A stretch of 14,028 bases of DNA from the NCBI GenBank assembly GCA_041591895.1, contig JBFHRE010000069.1, forward strand, positions 1 to 14,028. The letters run 5' to 3'. Numbering within the stretch: the stretch's first letter is position 1; each line of letters opens with the position of its first letter. The stretch is from JBFHRE01 sp041591895 (lineage in GTDB: Bacteria; Actinomycetota; Acidimicrobiia; Spongiisociales; ZC4RG35). Of the stretch, positions 1 through 7,488 are shown piece by piece. The position numbers and the translations under genes were made by a program. Under the pieces are notes generated by a model, which was given only the letters and a program-made list of their open reading frames with translations, ran no database searches and was not told the origin of the DNA.

Positions 1-22
1 ACGCGCCGCTGCTCCCCTCTCG

Positions 23-841
23 ATGGAGGAGCAGCGACTTCTCGAGCAGAGGCGCCGCGACCGCCGTAACAAGTGGATCTGGCGTATCACCGGATATGCG
101 GTGGTGCTTTTCGTCTGGGAGTTCGGCTTCCAGTCCGTGATGAACCTGATCACCGGACGCGACCTCAACGACGCCCTCCTCCCGGGACCGATACGGATCA
201 TCCAGACGCTTCCGGAGATCTGGGAAGGCGGCGAGTTGGTCACGAACTTCGGTGCCACCCTCACCCGGATCGGAATCGGGTTCGGGCTCTCGTTCGTCGC
301 CGGCGCTTTGATCGGCCTCCTCACCCAGAACCGCTGGCTCAACGGCTTCTTCCGCGACGCCACCACCATCAGCCTCACGTCGCCCGGTCTGATCTGGGCT
401 CTGACCGGGCTGATCATCTGGGGTTTCCGGCCGTTGGGCTGGATCTTTGCCATCTTCATGACCACCTTCGCGCTCGTCACGGTCAACGTGGCGGAAGGGG
501 TCCAGGCCCTGCCAAAGGACCTGCTCGACATGGCCAAGGCATTTGGCGTCAGGCCTTACGAACGGCAACGCCAGATCGTGCTCCCGCACCTCGCCCCCTA
601 CATCTTCACCGCCATCAGATTCGGATTCTCTATCGCTTGGAAGGTGACCGTCCTCACCGAGGTCTTCTCGTCCACGAAGGGAATCGGGTTCAAGATGCGC
701 GTCAGCAGCCAGCTGTTCCAACTCGACGAGTTCTTCGCCTGGGTGCTCTCCTTCTTCGTCTTTGCTCTCTTCCTCGAGAAAGTGGTGCTTCAGGGGTTTG
801 AGCGGCGCTACTTCCGCTGGCGAGAGGAGCTCGCGACATGA
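23..841 (+). CDS. NitT/TauT-family ABC transporter permease (first of two)
   Basis: Inner-membrane permease of an ABC importer of the NitT/TauT/SsuC type (nitrate, sulfonate, taurine, pyrimidine-precursor and similar small anions). The 272-residue protein has a charged N-terminus, a first hydrophobic segment near residues 18-36 and several further membrane segments. The EAA loop that docks on the ATPase starts at E158 (EGVQALPKDLLDMAKAFGV) and is followed by VLPHLAPYI. It overlaps the next permease by 4 bases (ATGA), so the two are probably translationally coupled. The start is uncertain: ATG at 23 has no clear Shine-Dalgarno sequence and the frame is open to the left edge, so the true start may lie upstream. 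Family assignment is firm; the substrate cannot be read from the sequence, and no substrate-binding protein is in the window. Confidence 0.88.
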   Translation: MEEQRLLEQRRRDRRNKWIWRITGYAVVLFVWEFGFQSVMNLITGRDLNDALLPGPIRIIQTLPEIWEGGELVTNFGATLTRIGIGFGLSFVAGALIGLLTQNRWLNGFFRDATTISLTSPGLIWALTGLIIWGFRPLGWIFAIFMTTFALVTVNVAEGVQALPKDLLDMAKAFGVRPYERQRQIVLPHLAPYIFTAIRFGFSIAWKVTVLTEVFSSTKGIGFKMRVSSQLFQLDEFFAWVLSFFVFALFLEKVVLQGFERRYFRWREELAT

Positions 842-1749
842 CCACCACGACACCACGCGTCATCGCGCCGAAGTCGCTACCCATACCCAAGTTCCTGCGG
901 AACCCGTGGACTGCCCGGCTCCTCTTTCCGGTCGCCGTCATCGCCATCTGGTACCTCATCTATTTCACGCTCGGCTCGCGGATCTTCGTGCCGCCACATC
1001 GTGTGGCGCAGTTCATGTGGGAAGAAGTCACGCTCACCAGCACGATCCGGTACGGAAGCGTCCGCACCAACCTCTACGGAATGCTGTGGCTTTCGATCAT
1101 GCGGCTGTTCGTGGGGTTCGCGATCGCGGTCGTGGCCGGAACGATCATCGGCCTCGCCATGGGCATCTCGAAGTCGGTCGATGCCTTCTTCCACGACTGG
1201 GTGATGGCGATCCTGGCGATGCCGGCCCTGGTCTGGGGTCTGTTCCTCGGCCTGGTCTTCGGCTTCGGGAGCTCGGCACCGATCCTCACCGTCATCCTCG
1301 CCGGGATCCCGTTCGTGATCGTCAACGTTCGAGAGGGGGTCCGCAACACACCCAAAGACCTCTTCGACATGGCGCGGGCGTTCGAGGTGCCTCGACAACA
1401 CATCACACGACACGTCTTGCTTCCGTCGCTGATGCCGTTCTTCTTTGCAGCCGTCCGGTATGCCTTCTCGATCGGATGGAAGGGCCTGGTCATCGCCGAG
1501 GTGTTCGGCTCCGACGCCGGCATGGGTTGGACGATCAAGTTCTGGTACGACGCCCACAGGACCCAGGGGGTGATCGGATACGCGCTGTTCATCGTGATCG
1601 TCACCCTCGGATTCGAGCGGCTGGTGCTCGAGCCCATCTCCCGGAGGGTGTTCCGGTGGCGGCCGCAACTCGGAGCAACCGGCGTGGTCGAGGAAGCATT
1701 CGCCTTCGAGGACGATGCCGTTGTGATTGCCCCCGGTGGCAATCTGTGA
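838..1749 (+). CDS. NitT/TauT-family ABC transporter permease (second of two)
   Basis: Second permease of the same importer, 303 residues. It has a hydrophobic segment near residues 28-45, a multi-spanning core and an EAA loop starting at E166 (EGVRNTPKDLFDMARAFEV) followed by LLPSLMPFF. The alignable loops with the preceding permease show the two are paralogues, so the transporter probably has a heterodimeric membrane channel instead of the usual homodimer. The ATG start lies inside the 3' end of the upstream gene and has a good ribosome binding site (AGAGGAG at 823-829, 8 bases before the ATG). About 40 residues after the last membrane segment form an acidic C-terminal tail of unknown role. 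Family assignment is firm; substrate unknown. Confidence 0.9.
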   Translation: MTTTTPRVIAPKSLPIPKFLRNPWTARLLFPVAVIAIWYLIYFTLGSRIFVPPHRVAQFMWEEVTLTSTIRYGSVRTNLYGMLWLSIMRLFVGFAIAVVAGTIIGLAMGISKSVDAFFHDWVMAILAMPALVWGLFLGLVFGFGSSAPILTVILAGIPFVIVNVREGVRNTPKDLFDMARAFEVPRQHITRHVLLPSLMPFFFAAVRYAFSIGWKGLVIAEVFGSDAGMGWTIKFWYDAHRTQGVIGYALFIVIVTLGFERLVLEPISRRVFRWRPQLGATGVVEEAFAFEDDAVVIAPGGNL

Positions 1750-1764
1750 ACGAGGAAGGTAGGC

Positions 1765-2505
1765 ATGGCTGAGATCAAGGTAAGGAATCTCCACAAAGAG
1801 TTCGGTGTCGGCGAGGACAAAGTCGTTGCGCTCGAAAAGGTCAACCTCGACATCTCCGGACACGTGTTCGTCTCGATCGTGGGACCCTCGGGGTGCGGCA
1901 AGTCCACGCTACTCAACATCCTGAGCGGAATCGAGACGCCCAGCTCCGGAGAGGTGAAGATCACTCAGGACGCTCACGACGCCAACCCCGGCTACGTCTT
2001 CCAGGCCGCCCGCCTCCTTCCCTGGCGAACCGTCATGGACAACCTGATGTTCGTGCAGAAGGAAAAAGACGATGCCGCCAAGGCCCGATGCCAGCATTAC
2101 CTGGACATGGTCCAGCTCGGCGACAAGGGCGGAAAGTACCCCGGCGAGCTGTCCGGAGGGATGCAGCAGCGGGTAGGCATCGCACGTGCGTTCTCCATCG
2201 AACCCGACGTGTTGTTCATGGACGAGCCGTTCAGCCATCTCGATGCGATCACTGCCCGCTCGCTCCGGCGTGAGCTCCACGAGATGTGGCGCGCCACCAA
2301 GAAGACGGTTCTGTTCGTCACGCACGACGTCGGCGAGGCGGTGGAACTGTCCAACCGGATCCTCGTGTTTGCTCGCGGTGGCAAGCTCGAAGACGACATC
2401 GACGTCGACCTCCCGTTTCCGAGGGATCCGGGTGACGAGGCTGTGGCCGTCGCCAAAGCTCAGGTACTGCGGAAGTTCGAGGAACTGGACCTCCTGGCCA
2501 CCTGA
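1765..2505 (+). CDS. NitT/TauT-family ABC transporter ATP-binding protein
   Basis: Cytoplasmic ATPase that powers the importer formed by the two upstream permeases. All nucleotide-binding motifs are intact in the 246-residue protein: Walker A GPSGCGKST at residues 40-48, Q-loop glutamine Q80, ABC signature LSGGMQQR from residue 129, Walker B with D153 and catalytic E154 (LFMDEP), and the H-loop histidine H187 (VTHD). The order and the short spacing to the D-loop (SHLD) match SsuB/TauB-type proteins of normal length. The ATG follows the permease stop by 15 bases and is preceded by a purine-rich ribosome binding site (GAGGAAGG). A hairpin directly after the stop suggests the transporter unit ends here. 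Confidence 0.94.
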   Translation: MAEIKVRNLHKEFGVGEDKVVALEKVNLDISGHVFVSIVGPSGCGKSTLLNILSGIETPSSGEVKITQDAHDANPGYVFQAARLLPWRTVMDNLMFVQKEKDDAAKARCQHYLDMVQLGDKGGKYPGELSGGMQQRVGIARAFSIEPDVLFMDEPFSHLDAITARSLRRELHEMWRATKKTVLFVTHDVGEAVELSNRILVFARGGKLEDDIDVDLPFPRDPGDEAVAVAKAQVLRKFEELDLLAT

Positions 2506-2508
2506 GGC

Positions 2509-2533
2509 GTCTCGGGCCGGAGCCAGCCGAGAC
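2509..2533 (+). terminator. GC-rich hairpin after the ABC transporter genes
   Basis: A perfect 7-base inverted repeat, GTCTCGG at 2509-2515 and CCGAGAC at 2527-2533, encloses an 11-base loop. It starts 3 bases after the ATPase stop codon and is followed by a short pyrimidine stretch (CTCTT) but no true T-run. Its position suits a transcription terminator or an RNA-stabilising stem at the end of the transporter unit. High-GC actinobacterial terminators often lack the T-tract, but without that tract the call rests on symmetry and placement only. Confidence 0.45.
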
Positions 2534-2543
2534 CTCTTCGACG

Positions 2544-3758
2544 ATGCGGTCCGATGTCGCCGCCGACCGATTCGGCGAACAGGTGGATGACGTGCGGGAC
2601 GAGGAGCTCTCCCCGCGCATCATCTTGGTCGACCCGGTCGACACCGACACGCCCAGGACCACGAATCGGACGTTGAACCGGTTGTCGGCGCTGATCACGA
2701 TCATCGCCCTCGTCACCCTCGGCGTTGCCCTTCGTCCCCCTCCGCCCTCGCTCACGTGGTCGATGCTCGAGTTGCCCGACTCCGCACCGAATCTCGACAC
2801 CCTCATCGCCACCCCCGACGGCTTCTCGGTCTCGTCCCGTCCGACATCCGGAGGAAGCCGGTTGTGGTTCACCGCCGACGCGGACGAATGGACCGCAACC
2901 CGTCTACCGAGTGCGCCGACCCGGGTGGTTGCGGCCGGAGACTCGTACGTCGTATACGACTCCCGGTCGGCCTTCCATCTCGAGAAGGACGGGAGTGTCC
3001 GATCGATCCGACTCCCCGGGCTGCTCCGAACCGGATACGGGTCCGGCCGGCCAGGCATCGTGGTGGGCGCCCGGGGGATCATCGCCCACACGGTGATGGG
3101 AGACGTATATCGCATCGACGGGTTGCAGCCGGTCCTGGCGATCACTGCCGACCGATGGCGTACGGCCACGGACATCAGTCCCGAGTCGCGCTGCCAGCCT
3201 CCAGGCAGGGTCGGCCCCGACCTCCCTCCCGTCGTCTCCACCCCTGGCGCCTTCTTTGCATTCGTCGCCGCGAGCGACGCTTCCGGGGTCTGGCCGATCT
3301 GCGAGCCGATCCCGTGGACCTCGGGCGACGGATCCGTCTGGAAGAGAGAGTCAGACATTTCGCCGTTCGGGGTCGGGGCGCACGTGGCCGATGTCGGGTG
3401 GAGTGGGGGGCGATTCGTCGCAGTGGGCGGAATCGGCTTCGACCATCCGGCGGTGTGGACGTCGCTCGACGGATTGCGCTGGGACCGGGTTCCCGCCCCG
3501 ACCGCCGCCGACGATTACGTGTTGCTCGAGATCGAAGGCGGCCCGGTCGGCTGGGTGGCCGTGGGTCGCTTCACCGACCGCCCCGGTCTCACCGCCTGGG
3601 TTTCGGGCCAAGGGACCTGCTGGGAGGCGCTGCCGGAGGAGGTGGCGGGACGGCACGTGGCCATCGGGCGCGACGGGATCATCATCGCGGACCGGAGTTT
3701 GCCGCATGCCTGGGTGGGCGTGCCGCGCACTCTCCCGCTCCCCGAGGTGTGCCGGTGA
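2544..3758 (+). CDS. Membrane-anchored Asp-box beta-propeller protein, function unknown
   Basis: I do not recognise a named family. The 404-residue protein has an acidic cytoplasmic N-terminus of about 43 residues, one hydrophobic segment at about 47-63 flanked by arginines, a proline-rich linker, and a large extracytoplasmic domain. That domain carries W-x-S-x-D-G-x-x-W elements resembling the Asp-box (BNR) of sialidase-type propellers, starting at W258, W305 and W352 (exact 47-residue spacing), with a degenerate copy at W108 and a partial one ending at W205. At least four cysteines lie in the outer domain, one next to the last residue. No enzyme active site is evident, so a binding, adhesive or sensory role is only inference. 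The start is uncertain: ATG 2544 lacks a clear ribosome binding site and GTG 2583 is an in-frame alternative. It sits between the transporter and the catabolic operon but is separated from both by hairpins. Confidence 0.75.
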   Translation: MRSDVAADRFGEQVDDVRDEELSPRIILVDPVDTDTPRTTNRTLNRLSALITIIALVTLGVALRPPPPSLTWSMLELPDSAPNLDTLIATPDGFSVSSRPTSGGSRLWFTADADEWTATRLPSAPTRVVAAGDSYVVYDSRSAFHLEKDGSVRSIRLPGLLRTGYGSGRPGIVVGARGIIAHTVMGDVYRIDGLQPVLAITADRWRTATDISPESRCQPPGRVGPDLPPVVSTPGAFFAFVAASDASGVWPICEPIPWTSGDGSVWKRESDISPFGVGAHVADVGWSGGRFVAVGGIGFDHPAVWTSLDGLRWDRVPAPTAADDYVLLEIEGGPVGWVAVGRFTDRPGLTAWVSGQGTCWEALPEEVAGRHVAIGRDGIIIADRSLPHAWVGVPRTLPLPEVCR

Positions 3759-3800
3759 CGGCGCCGACGGCTTCCGGAATCGGTAGGATCACCGGCGCAC
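3747..3800 (+). repeat. 12-bp inverted repeat across the stop of the propeller gene
   Basis: The left arm 3747-3758 (GTGTGCCGGTGA) includes the TGA stop of the upstream gene. The right arm 3789-3800 (TCACCGGCGCAC) pairs with it over 12 positions, with one G-T wobble. The 30-base loop holds a 4-bp inner pair (CCGA 3764-3767 with TCGG 3780-3783), which itself encloses the perfect palindrome TTCCGGAA (3772-3779). As RNA this would be a strong stem ending the propeller transcript. As DNA it could be a protein-binding site upstream of the catabolic operon. No T-run follows. Confidence 0.6.
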
Positions 3801-3917
3801 AGACCGAGCGGGACCAGACGCCGAGGGTCGAGGAGCCGCCTTCCGGGTGGCGACTCCCTTCAACCCAGCTGGTGGTGTCGCCGACCACGACCGCCGGATG
3901 ACCCGGAGAGGAGAGGG
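3759..3917 (+). promoter_or_regulatory. Leader region before the catabolic operon
   Basis: This is the longest non-coding stretch in the window (159 bases) and the natural place for the promoter of the five-gene unit. Seen here are the palindrome TTCCGGAA (3772-3779), a possible -10 element TAGGAT (3784-3789) with no convincing -35 partner, a second TTCCGG half-site near 3840, and a strong purine-rich ribosome binding site at 3905-3917 ending directly at the ATG. The IclR regulator encoded downstream is a plausible ligand of the palindrome, but this is inference from position alone. Confidence 0.3.
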
Positions 3918-5573
3918 ATGGCCACGCGCTCGGGTGCACAGGTCCTGGTCGAGTCGCTCGTCAACGAGGGCATCTCGACGATATTCGGTATCCCCGGGGT
4001 GGGAACTCTGCCGGTATACGACGCGCTGATCGACGTCCCCGCCCTGCGTCACGTCGAGACCCGCCACGAACAGGGCGCCGTCTTCATGGCCGACGGTCAC
4101 GCCCGGGCTACGGGCGAGATCGCCGTCGCCTTCACTTCGGGAGGCCCCGGGTCCTTCAACACGGTCACCGCCATGGCCTCCGCGTACAACGACAGCGTGC
4201 CCCTGCTTCACATCATGAACGAGAATCCCGCCTCGATCCGGCGGAGAGGACGGGGGCACTTCCACGACATGAGAGACCAATTCGGGGTGTTTCGAACCGT
4301 CAGCGACTTCGCCACCCAGGTCGTGATGGCCGACGAGATCCCGGCGGCGATTCACCAGGCGATGCACGCCCTCCGAAATCGCCGGCCACGACCGGCGGTG
4401 GTCGAGATCGCGGAGGAGGCGTTTGGGGAGGCGACCGATGTTGCGCTGCCGGCACCGGCCGTACGCACCATCCGGAAACCCGACGGTCCCGCCCTGGAGG
4501 CGGCGGTCGAACTCCTGGGCCGCGCCGCGAGCCCGTTGATCTGGGCGGGAGGCGGCATCGGCAACTGGCGGGCCTCCGCCGCCCTCATCCGCGTCGCCGA
4601 GCGCCTCGGAGCCCCGGTCATCACCACCCAGAAGGGCAAAGGGGCGATGCCGTTCGATCACCCGCTTCACGTCGGCAACTGGGCCAATGAGGCGCCCGTG
4701 AGACGACTCATCGCCGGATCGGACGCCCTGCTGGCCGTGGGCACCCGGTTCTCCTACTTTCCCACCGGCGGATGGAGTCTCCGAATCCGTTGCCCGATCG
4801 TCCAGATCGACATCGACCCCGCCGGGATCGGCATCAATTACCCGGTGGACGTACCGGTGGTGTCCGACGCCGAGGCGGCACTCACGGCGATCGAGTCGGC
4901 GCTGGCGGCGCGAGATCATCGCCCCCGACCGGGTGCCGAGGAGACGGTCGCAGGGATCCTGGATCAGATCGACGACGCCGTCGGGTTCCCGCTGGAGCGC
5001 CGGGTCCTCGACGGCATCCGGACCGCGCTCCCGGACGAGGCGCTCGTCTTCAACGACCCGACCACCATCGCCTTCTGGGCGAGGTCCTTGTGGACCGCCC
5101 GCCATCCCCGGACCTGGTTCATCCCGTCGGGCTTCGGGACCCTGGGATCGTCGATGCCCTCGGCGATCGGTGCCAAGCTGGCCCGACCGGACGTGCCCGT
5201 CGTCTGCCTCATCGGTGATGCAGGTCTGATGTTCACGGTCCAGGATCTCATGACAGCCGTTCAGGAGGGGATCCCGGTGATCGTCATGGTGTTCAACGAC
5301 CGTGGATACGGTGTCGAACGCCGCCACCAGGACCATCGATACGGGCGGAGGACGGCCGTCGACCTGGTTCCCCCCGACTTCGTCGCGATGGCGAACGCCT
5401 TCGGCGCCGTCGGAGTCCGTGTCGACGACCCGGCGGAGACGGGAACGGTTCTGGCCTCGGTTCTCGAGACCGACCGACCGGTTCTGCTCGAGATCCCGAA
5501 CGAGTTCGCCCACCCCGGTTACGGCTCCTTCGGGAGTTGGGAAGACCACATCTACGACCCTGGAGCATCATGA
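3918..5573 (+). CDS. ThDP-dependent enzyme, acetolactate synthase/2-oxoacid decarboxylase-like
   Basis: Thiamin-diphosphate enzyme of the IlvB/benzoylformate decarboxylase superfamily, 551 residues, cytosolic, expected to cleave or join C-C bonds next to a carbonyl (2-oxoacid decarboxylase, carboligase or acyl hydrolase). The order is N-terminal PYR domain (about 4-165), central domain (about 185-320) and C-terminal PP domain (about 375-530). The cofactor-activating glutamate is E51 (RHEQGAVFMADGHARATG). The metal/diphosphate motif runs from G433-D434-A435 to N460. A segment RGRGHFHDMRDQFGVFRTV resembles proteins grouped with guanidino-oxopentanoate decarboxylase-like enzymes more than true acetolactate synthase, and no regulatory small subunit is nearby, so branched-chain biosynthesis is unlikely. 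It is the first gene of a coupled operon; its stop overlaps the next start (ATGA). Start ATG 3918 has a strong ribosome binding site. Substrate not determined. Confidence 0.88.
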   Translation: MATRSGAQVLVESLVNEGISTIFGIPGVGTLPVYDALIDVPALRHVETRHEQGAVFMADGHARATGEIAVAFTSGGPGSFNTVTAMASAYNDSVPLLHIMNENPASIRRRGRGHFHDMRDQFGVFRTVSDFATQVVMADEIPAAIHQAMHALRNRRPRPAVVEIAEEAFGEATDVALPAPAVRTIRKPDGPALEAAVELLGRAASPLIWAGGGIGNWRASAALIRVAERLGAPVITTQKGKGAMPFDHPLHVGNWANEAPVRRLIAGSDALLAVGTRFSYFPTGGWSLRIRCPIVQIDIDPAGIGINYPVDVPVVSDAEAALTAIESALAARDHRPRPGAEETVAGILDQIDDAVGFPLERRVLDGIRTALPDEALVFNDPTTIAFWARSLWTARHPRTWFIPSGFGTLGSSMPSAIGAKLARPDVPVVCLIGDAGLMFTVQDLMTAVQEGIPVIVMVFNDRGYGVERRHQDHRYGRRTAVDLVPPDFVAMANAFGAVGVRVDDPAETGTVLASVLETDRPVLLEIPNEFAHPGYGSFGSWEDHIYDPGAS

Positions 5574-6571
5574 CGACCTACGACATCCATGCCCACGCCA
5601 TCGTGCCGGAGTCGCTACACGACATGGCTACCGCCCACCCCGACCACGGGCCCGTACTGATGGAGGACGCCGGCCTCACCTACCTGTCATATCCGGGTCG
5701 CGCCCGACTCGGTCCTCTGCCGCGCGGCATCTTCGACCCCGCGGTCCGGATCGAGGACATGGACCGCCAGCGGGTAGATGTTCAGGTGATTGCGGTGGCT
5801 CCCCCCAACTACTTCTATCACGTGCCGGCAGACGTCGGAGTCGATTTCGCCCGCATCCAGAACGATCATCTGATCTCGCTGAGCGAGTCGACACCGGACA
5901 GGTTCCACGTGTTCGGAACGCTGCCGCTCCAGGATGTGGCCGCATCGGTCGACGAGGTCGAACGGATCGCCCGAGTGAGCCGGGTCCGAGGGGTCCAGAT
6001 AGGGACCAACATCGACGGTGTCGATCTCGACTCGCCCGATCTCGAACCGCTGTGGTCGGCGCTCGAGCGGCACGAACTACCCGCGTGGGTACACGGCGAC
6101 CAGCGGATGCTGGCCGGTGCAGACCGGCTTCGGCGCTACTACCTGCAGAACTTCATCGGGCAGCCACTCGAGTCGACGATCGCCATGGGCCACCTGATCT
6201 TCGGCGGAGTGTTGGAACGCCATCCCGGGCTCCGTTTCGGCTGGGTCCACGGTGGAGGATTCGTCCCCTATCAGATCGGCCGCTGGGATCACGGCTGGAG
6301 GGTTCGGCCCGAAGCCGTCGAGGTGATCTCCGACACCGCGCCCAGTGCCTACTTCCGGAGGATGTGGTTCGACACGCTCACCCACGACCCCGCAGCGCTC
6401 CGATTCCTCGGCGAACGGGTGGGTTGGGCGCGAGTGGTTCTGGGCAGTGACTACCCCTTCGATATGGCATCGTCGGATCCGGTGGGAGGTGTCGATGCCG
6501 TCGGCCTGGACGAAGAAGAGCGGGCCCGCGTCCTCGAACGAAACGCGCTCGAGTTCCTGAGGCCGCAGTGA
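5570..6571 (+). CDS. ACMSD-family amidohydrolase/decarboxylase (amidohydrolase 2)
   Basis: Metal-dependent TIM-barrel enzyme of the amidohydrolase-2 group, which includes aminocarboxymuconate-semialdehyde decarboxylase and resorcylate-type decarboxylases as well as hydrolases. The 333-residue protein carries the expected ligands: H7 and H9 (DIHAH), H175 (WVHG), H227 (WVHGGG) and D294 (LGSDYPF). After H175 there is glycine, where the decarboxylases I know usually have proline, so the exact reaction is open. The ATG at 5570 overlaps the preceding stop by 4 bases. An in-frame ATG 33 bases upstream lies inside the upstream gene and would add residues that do not look like the family. Being coupled to a ThDP enzyme and an AKR suggests a role in breaking down a carboxylated or cyclic metabolite. 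Confidence 0.88.
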   Translation: MTTYDIHAHAIVPESLHDMATAHPDHGPVLMEDAGLTYLSYPGRARLGPLPRGIFDPAVRIEDMDRQRVDVQVIAVAPPNYFYHVPADVGVDFARIQNDHLISLSESTPDRFHVFGTLPLQDVAASVDEVERIARVSRVRGVQIGTNIDGVDLDSPDLEPLWSALERHELPAWVHGDQRMLAGADRLRRYYLQNFIGQPLESTIAMGHLIFGGVLERHPGLRFGWVHGGGFVPYQIGRWDHGWRVRPEAVEVISDTAPSAYFRRMWFDTLTHDPAALRFLGERVGWARVVLGSDYPFDMASSDPVGGVDAVGLDEEERARVLERNALEFLRPQ

Positions 6572-7488
6572 GACGGGTCCGGCTCGGCGCTCTCGAGGTG
6601 TCGATCATCGGCCTCGGCTGCAACAACTTCGGTCGCGCCCTCGACCAGGACGGAACCACCGAAGTGGTGAACGCCGCTCTCGATGCCGGCGTGACGTTCT
6701 TCGACACCTCCGACAACTACGGCAACACCCAGTCGGAGGTCTTTCTCGGCAAGGCACTCGGGTCCCGCCGATCCGAGGCCGTGATCGCCACCAAGTTCGG
6801 CCAGTCTCTCCCCGGCATTCTGGAGGGCGGAGCCCGACCGGACTACGTCCGGTCGGCCATCGTCTCCAGCCTGAGAAGACTCGGCACCGACCACATCGAC
6901 CTGTACCAGTTGCATTGGCCCGACCCGGACACCCCCATCGGCGACACACTCGACGCGATGTGGTCACTGGTCGACGAGGGCCTGGTCCGAGAGATCGGGT
7001 GCTGCAACCTCGATGCGGCCCAGTTCGACGAGGCGCTGACGTGCGCCACCGAACGGGGCGGCCGTCCGTTCGTCGCCAACCAGATCGAGTACAGCCTCTT
7101 ACACAGGGACCCGCAGACCAACGGCCTCACCCGACTGGCGCTCGACCGCGGCGTCGGCCTCCTCCCGTACTACCCGCTCTCCAGCGGTCTCCTCACCGGC
7201 AAGGCGGTCAAAGGCCAGACCCCGGAAGGTCGGCTGGCGATGGACCGATACCAGAACGTCCTGACCGATCGGAACTACTCCGTTGTGGAGCGGCTGCGGC
7301 GCTTCGCCTCCGAGCGGGGTCTGACGATGGTTCAGGTGGCGCTGGGATGGCTGACCGCCCAGCCCGAGGTCCCGGCGGTGACCCCGGGAGCGACCAAGCC
7401 CGAACAGGTGTGGTCAAACGTCGGTGCAGCGGAATGGGACCCCACCGCCGCCGACCTTGCCGCGCTCGACGCCATCGCCGCATCGTGA
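6568..7488 (+). CDS. Aldo/keto reductase
   Basis: NAD(P)H-dependent oxidoreductase of the aldo/keto reductase superfamily, 306 residues, TIM barrel, cytosolic, reducing aldehydes or ketones to alcohols or running the reverse. The catalytic tetrad is complete: D46 and Y51 (FFDTSDNYG), K76 (ATKFG) and H116 (LYQLHWPDP). The sequence AKR pattern GxxEVFLGKAL and the C-terminal cofactor region (VTPGATKPEQV) are also present. It resembles the perakine reductase/YajO-like group of bacterial AKRs. It starts with GTG at 6568, overlapping the previous stop by 4 bases. A product aldehyde of the upstream ThDP enzyme is a natural candidate substrate, but this is inference from gene order only. Confidence 0.92.
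   Translation: MRRVRLGALEVSIIGLGCNNFGRALDQDGTTEVVNAALDAGVTFFDTSDNYGNTQSEVFLGKALGSRRSEAVIATKFGQSLPGILEGGARPDYVRSAIVSSLRRLGTDHIDLYQLHWPDPDTPIGDTLDAMWSLVDEGLVREIGCCNLDAAQFDEALTCATERGGRPFVANQIEYSLLHRDPQTNGLTRLALDRGVGLLPYYPLSSGLLTGKAVKGQTPEGRLAMDRYQNVLTDRNYSVVERLRRFASERGLTMVQVALGWLTAQPEVPAVTPGATKPEQVWSNVGAAEWDPTAADLAALDAIAAS

Noticed and set aside
877..1964. Two long minus-strand frames opposite the second permease and ATPase
   Set aside because: Low-complexity translations without motifs; the plus strand carries intact transporter genes with ribosome binding sites.
3789..5549. 586-codon minus-strand open frame opposite the ThDP enzyme
   Set aside because: Its translation is dominated by Arg, Gly, Asp and Val with no recognisable motif, while the plus strand encodes a full ThDP enzyme. 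Long antisense frames are expected in high-GC coding DNA.
5537..5569. In-frame ATG giving the ACMSD-family protein 11 extra residues
   Set aside because: ATG 5570 gives the 4-base overlap seen at the neighbouring junctions and places the DIHAH motif at the usual distance from the N-terminus.
3918..5573. Taurine/sulfoacetaldehyde pathway (TauABC-like importer plus Xsc)
   Set aside because: Transporter family and a ThDP enzyme fit loosely, but no phosphate acetyltransferase or taurine dehydrogenase/aminotransferase is present and the ThDP protein shows no feature I can tie to Xsc.
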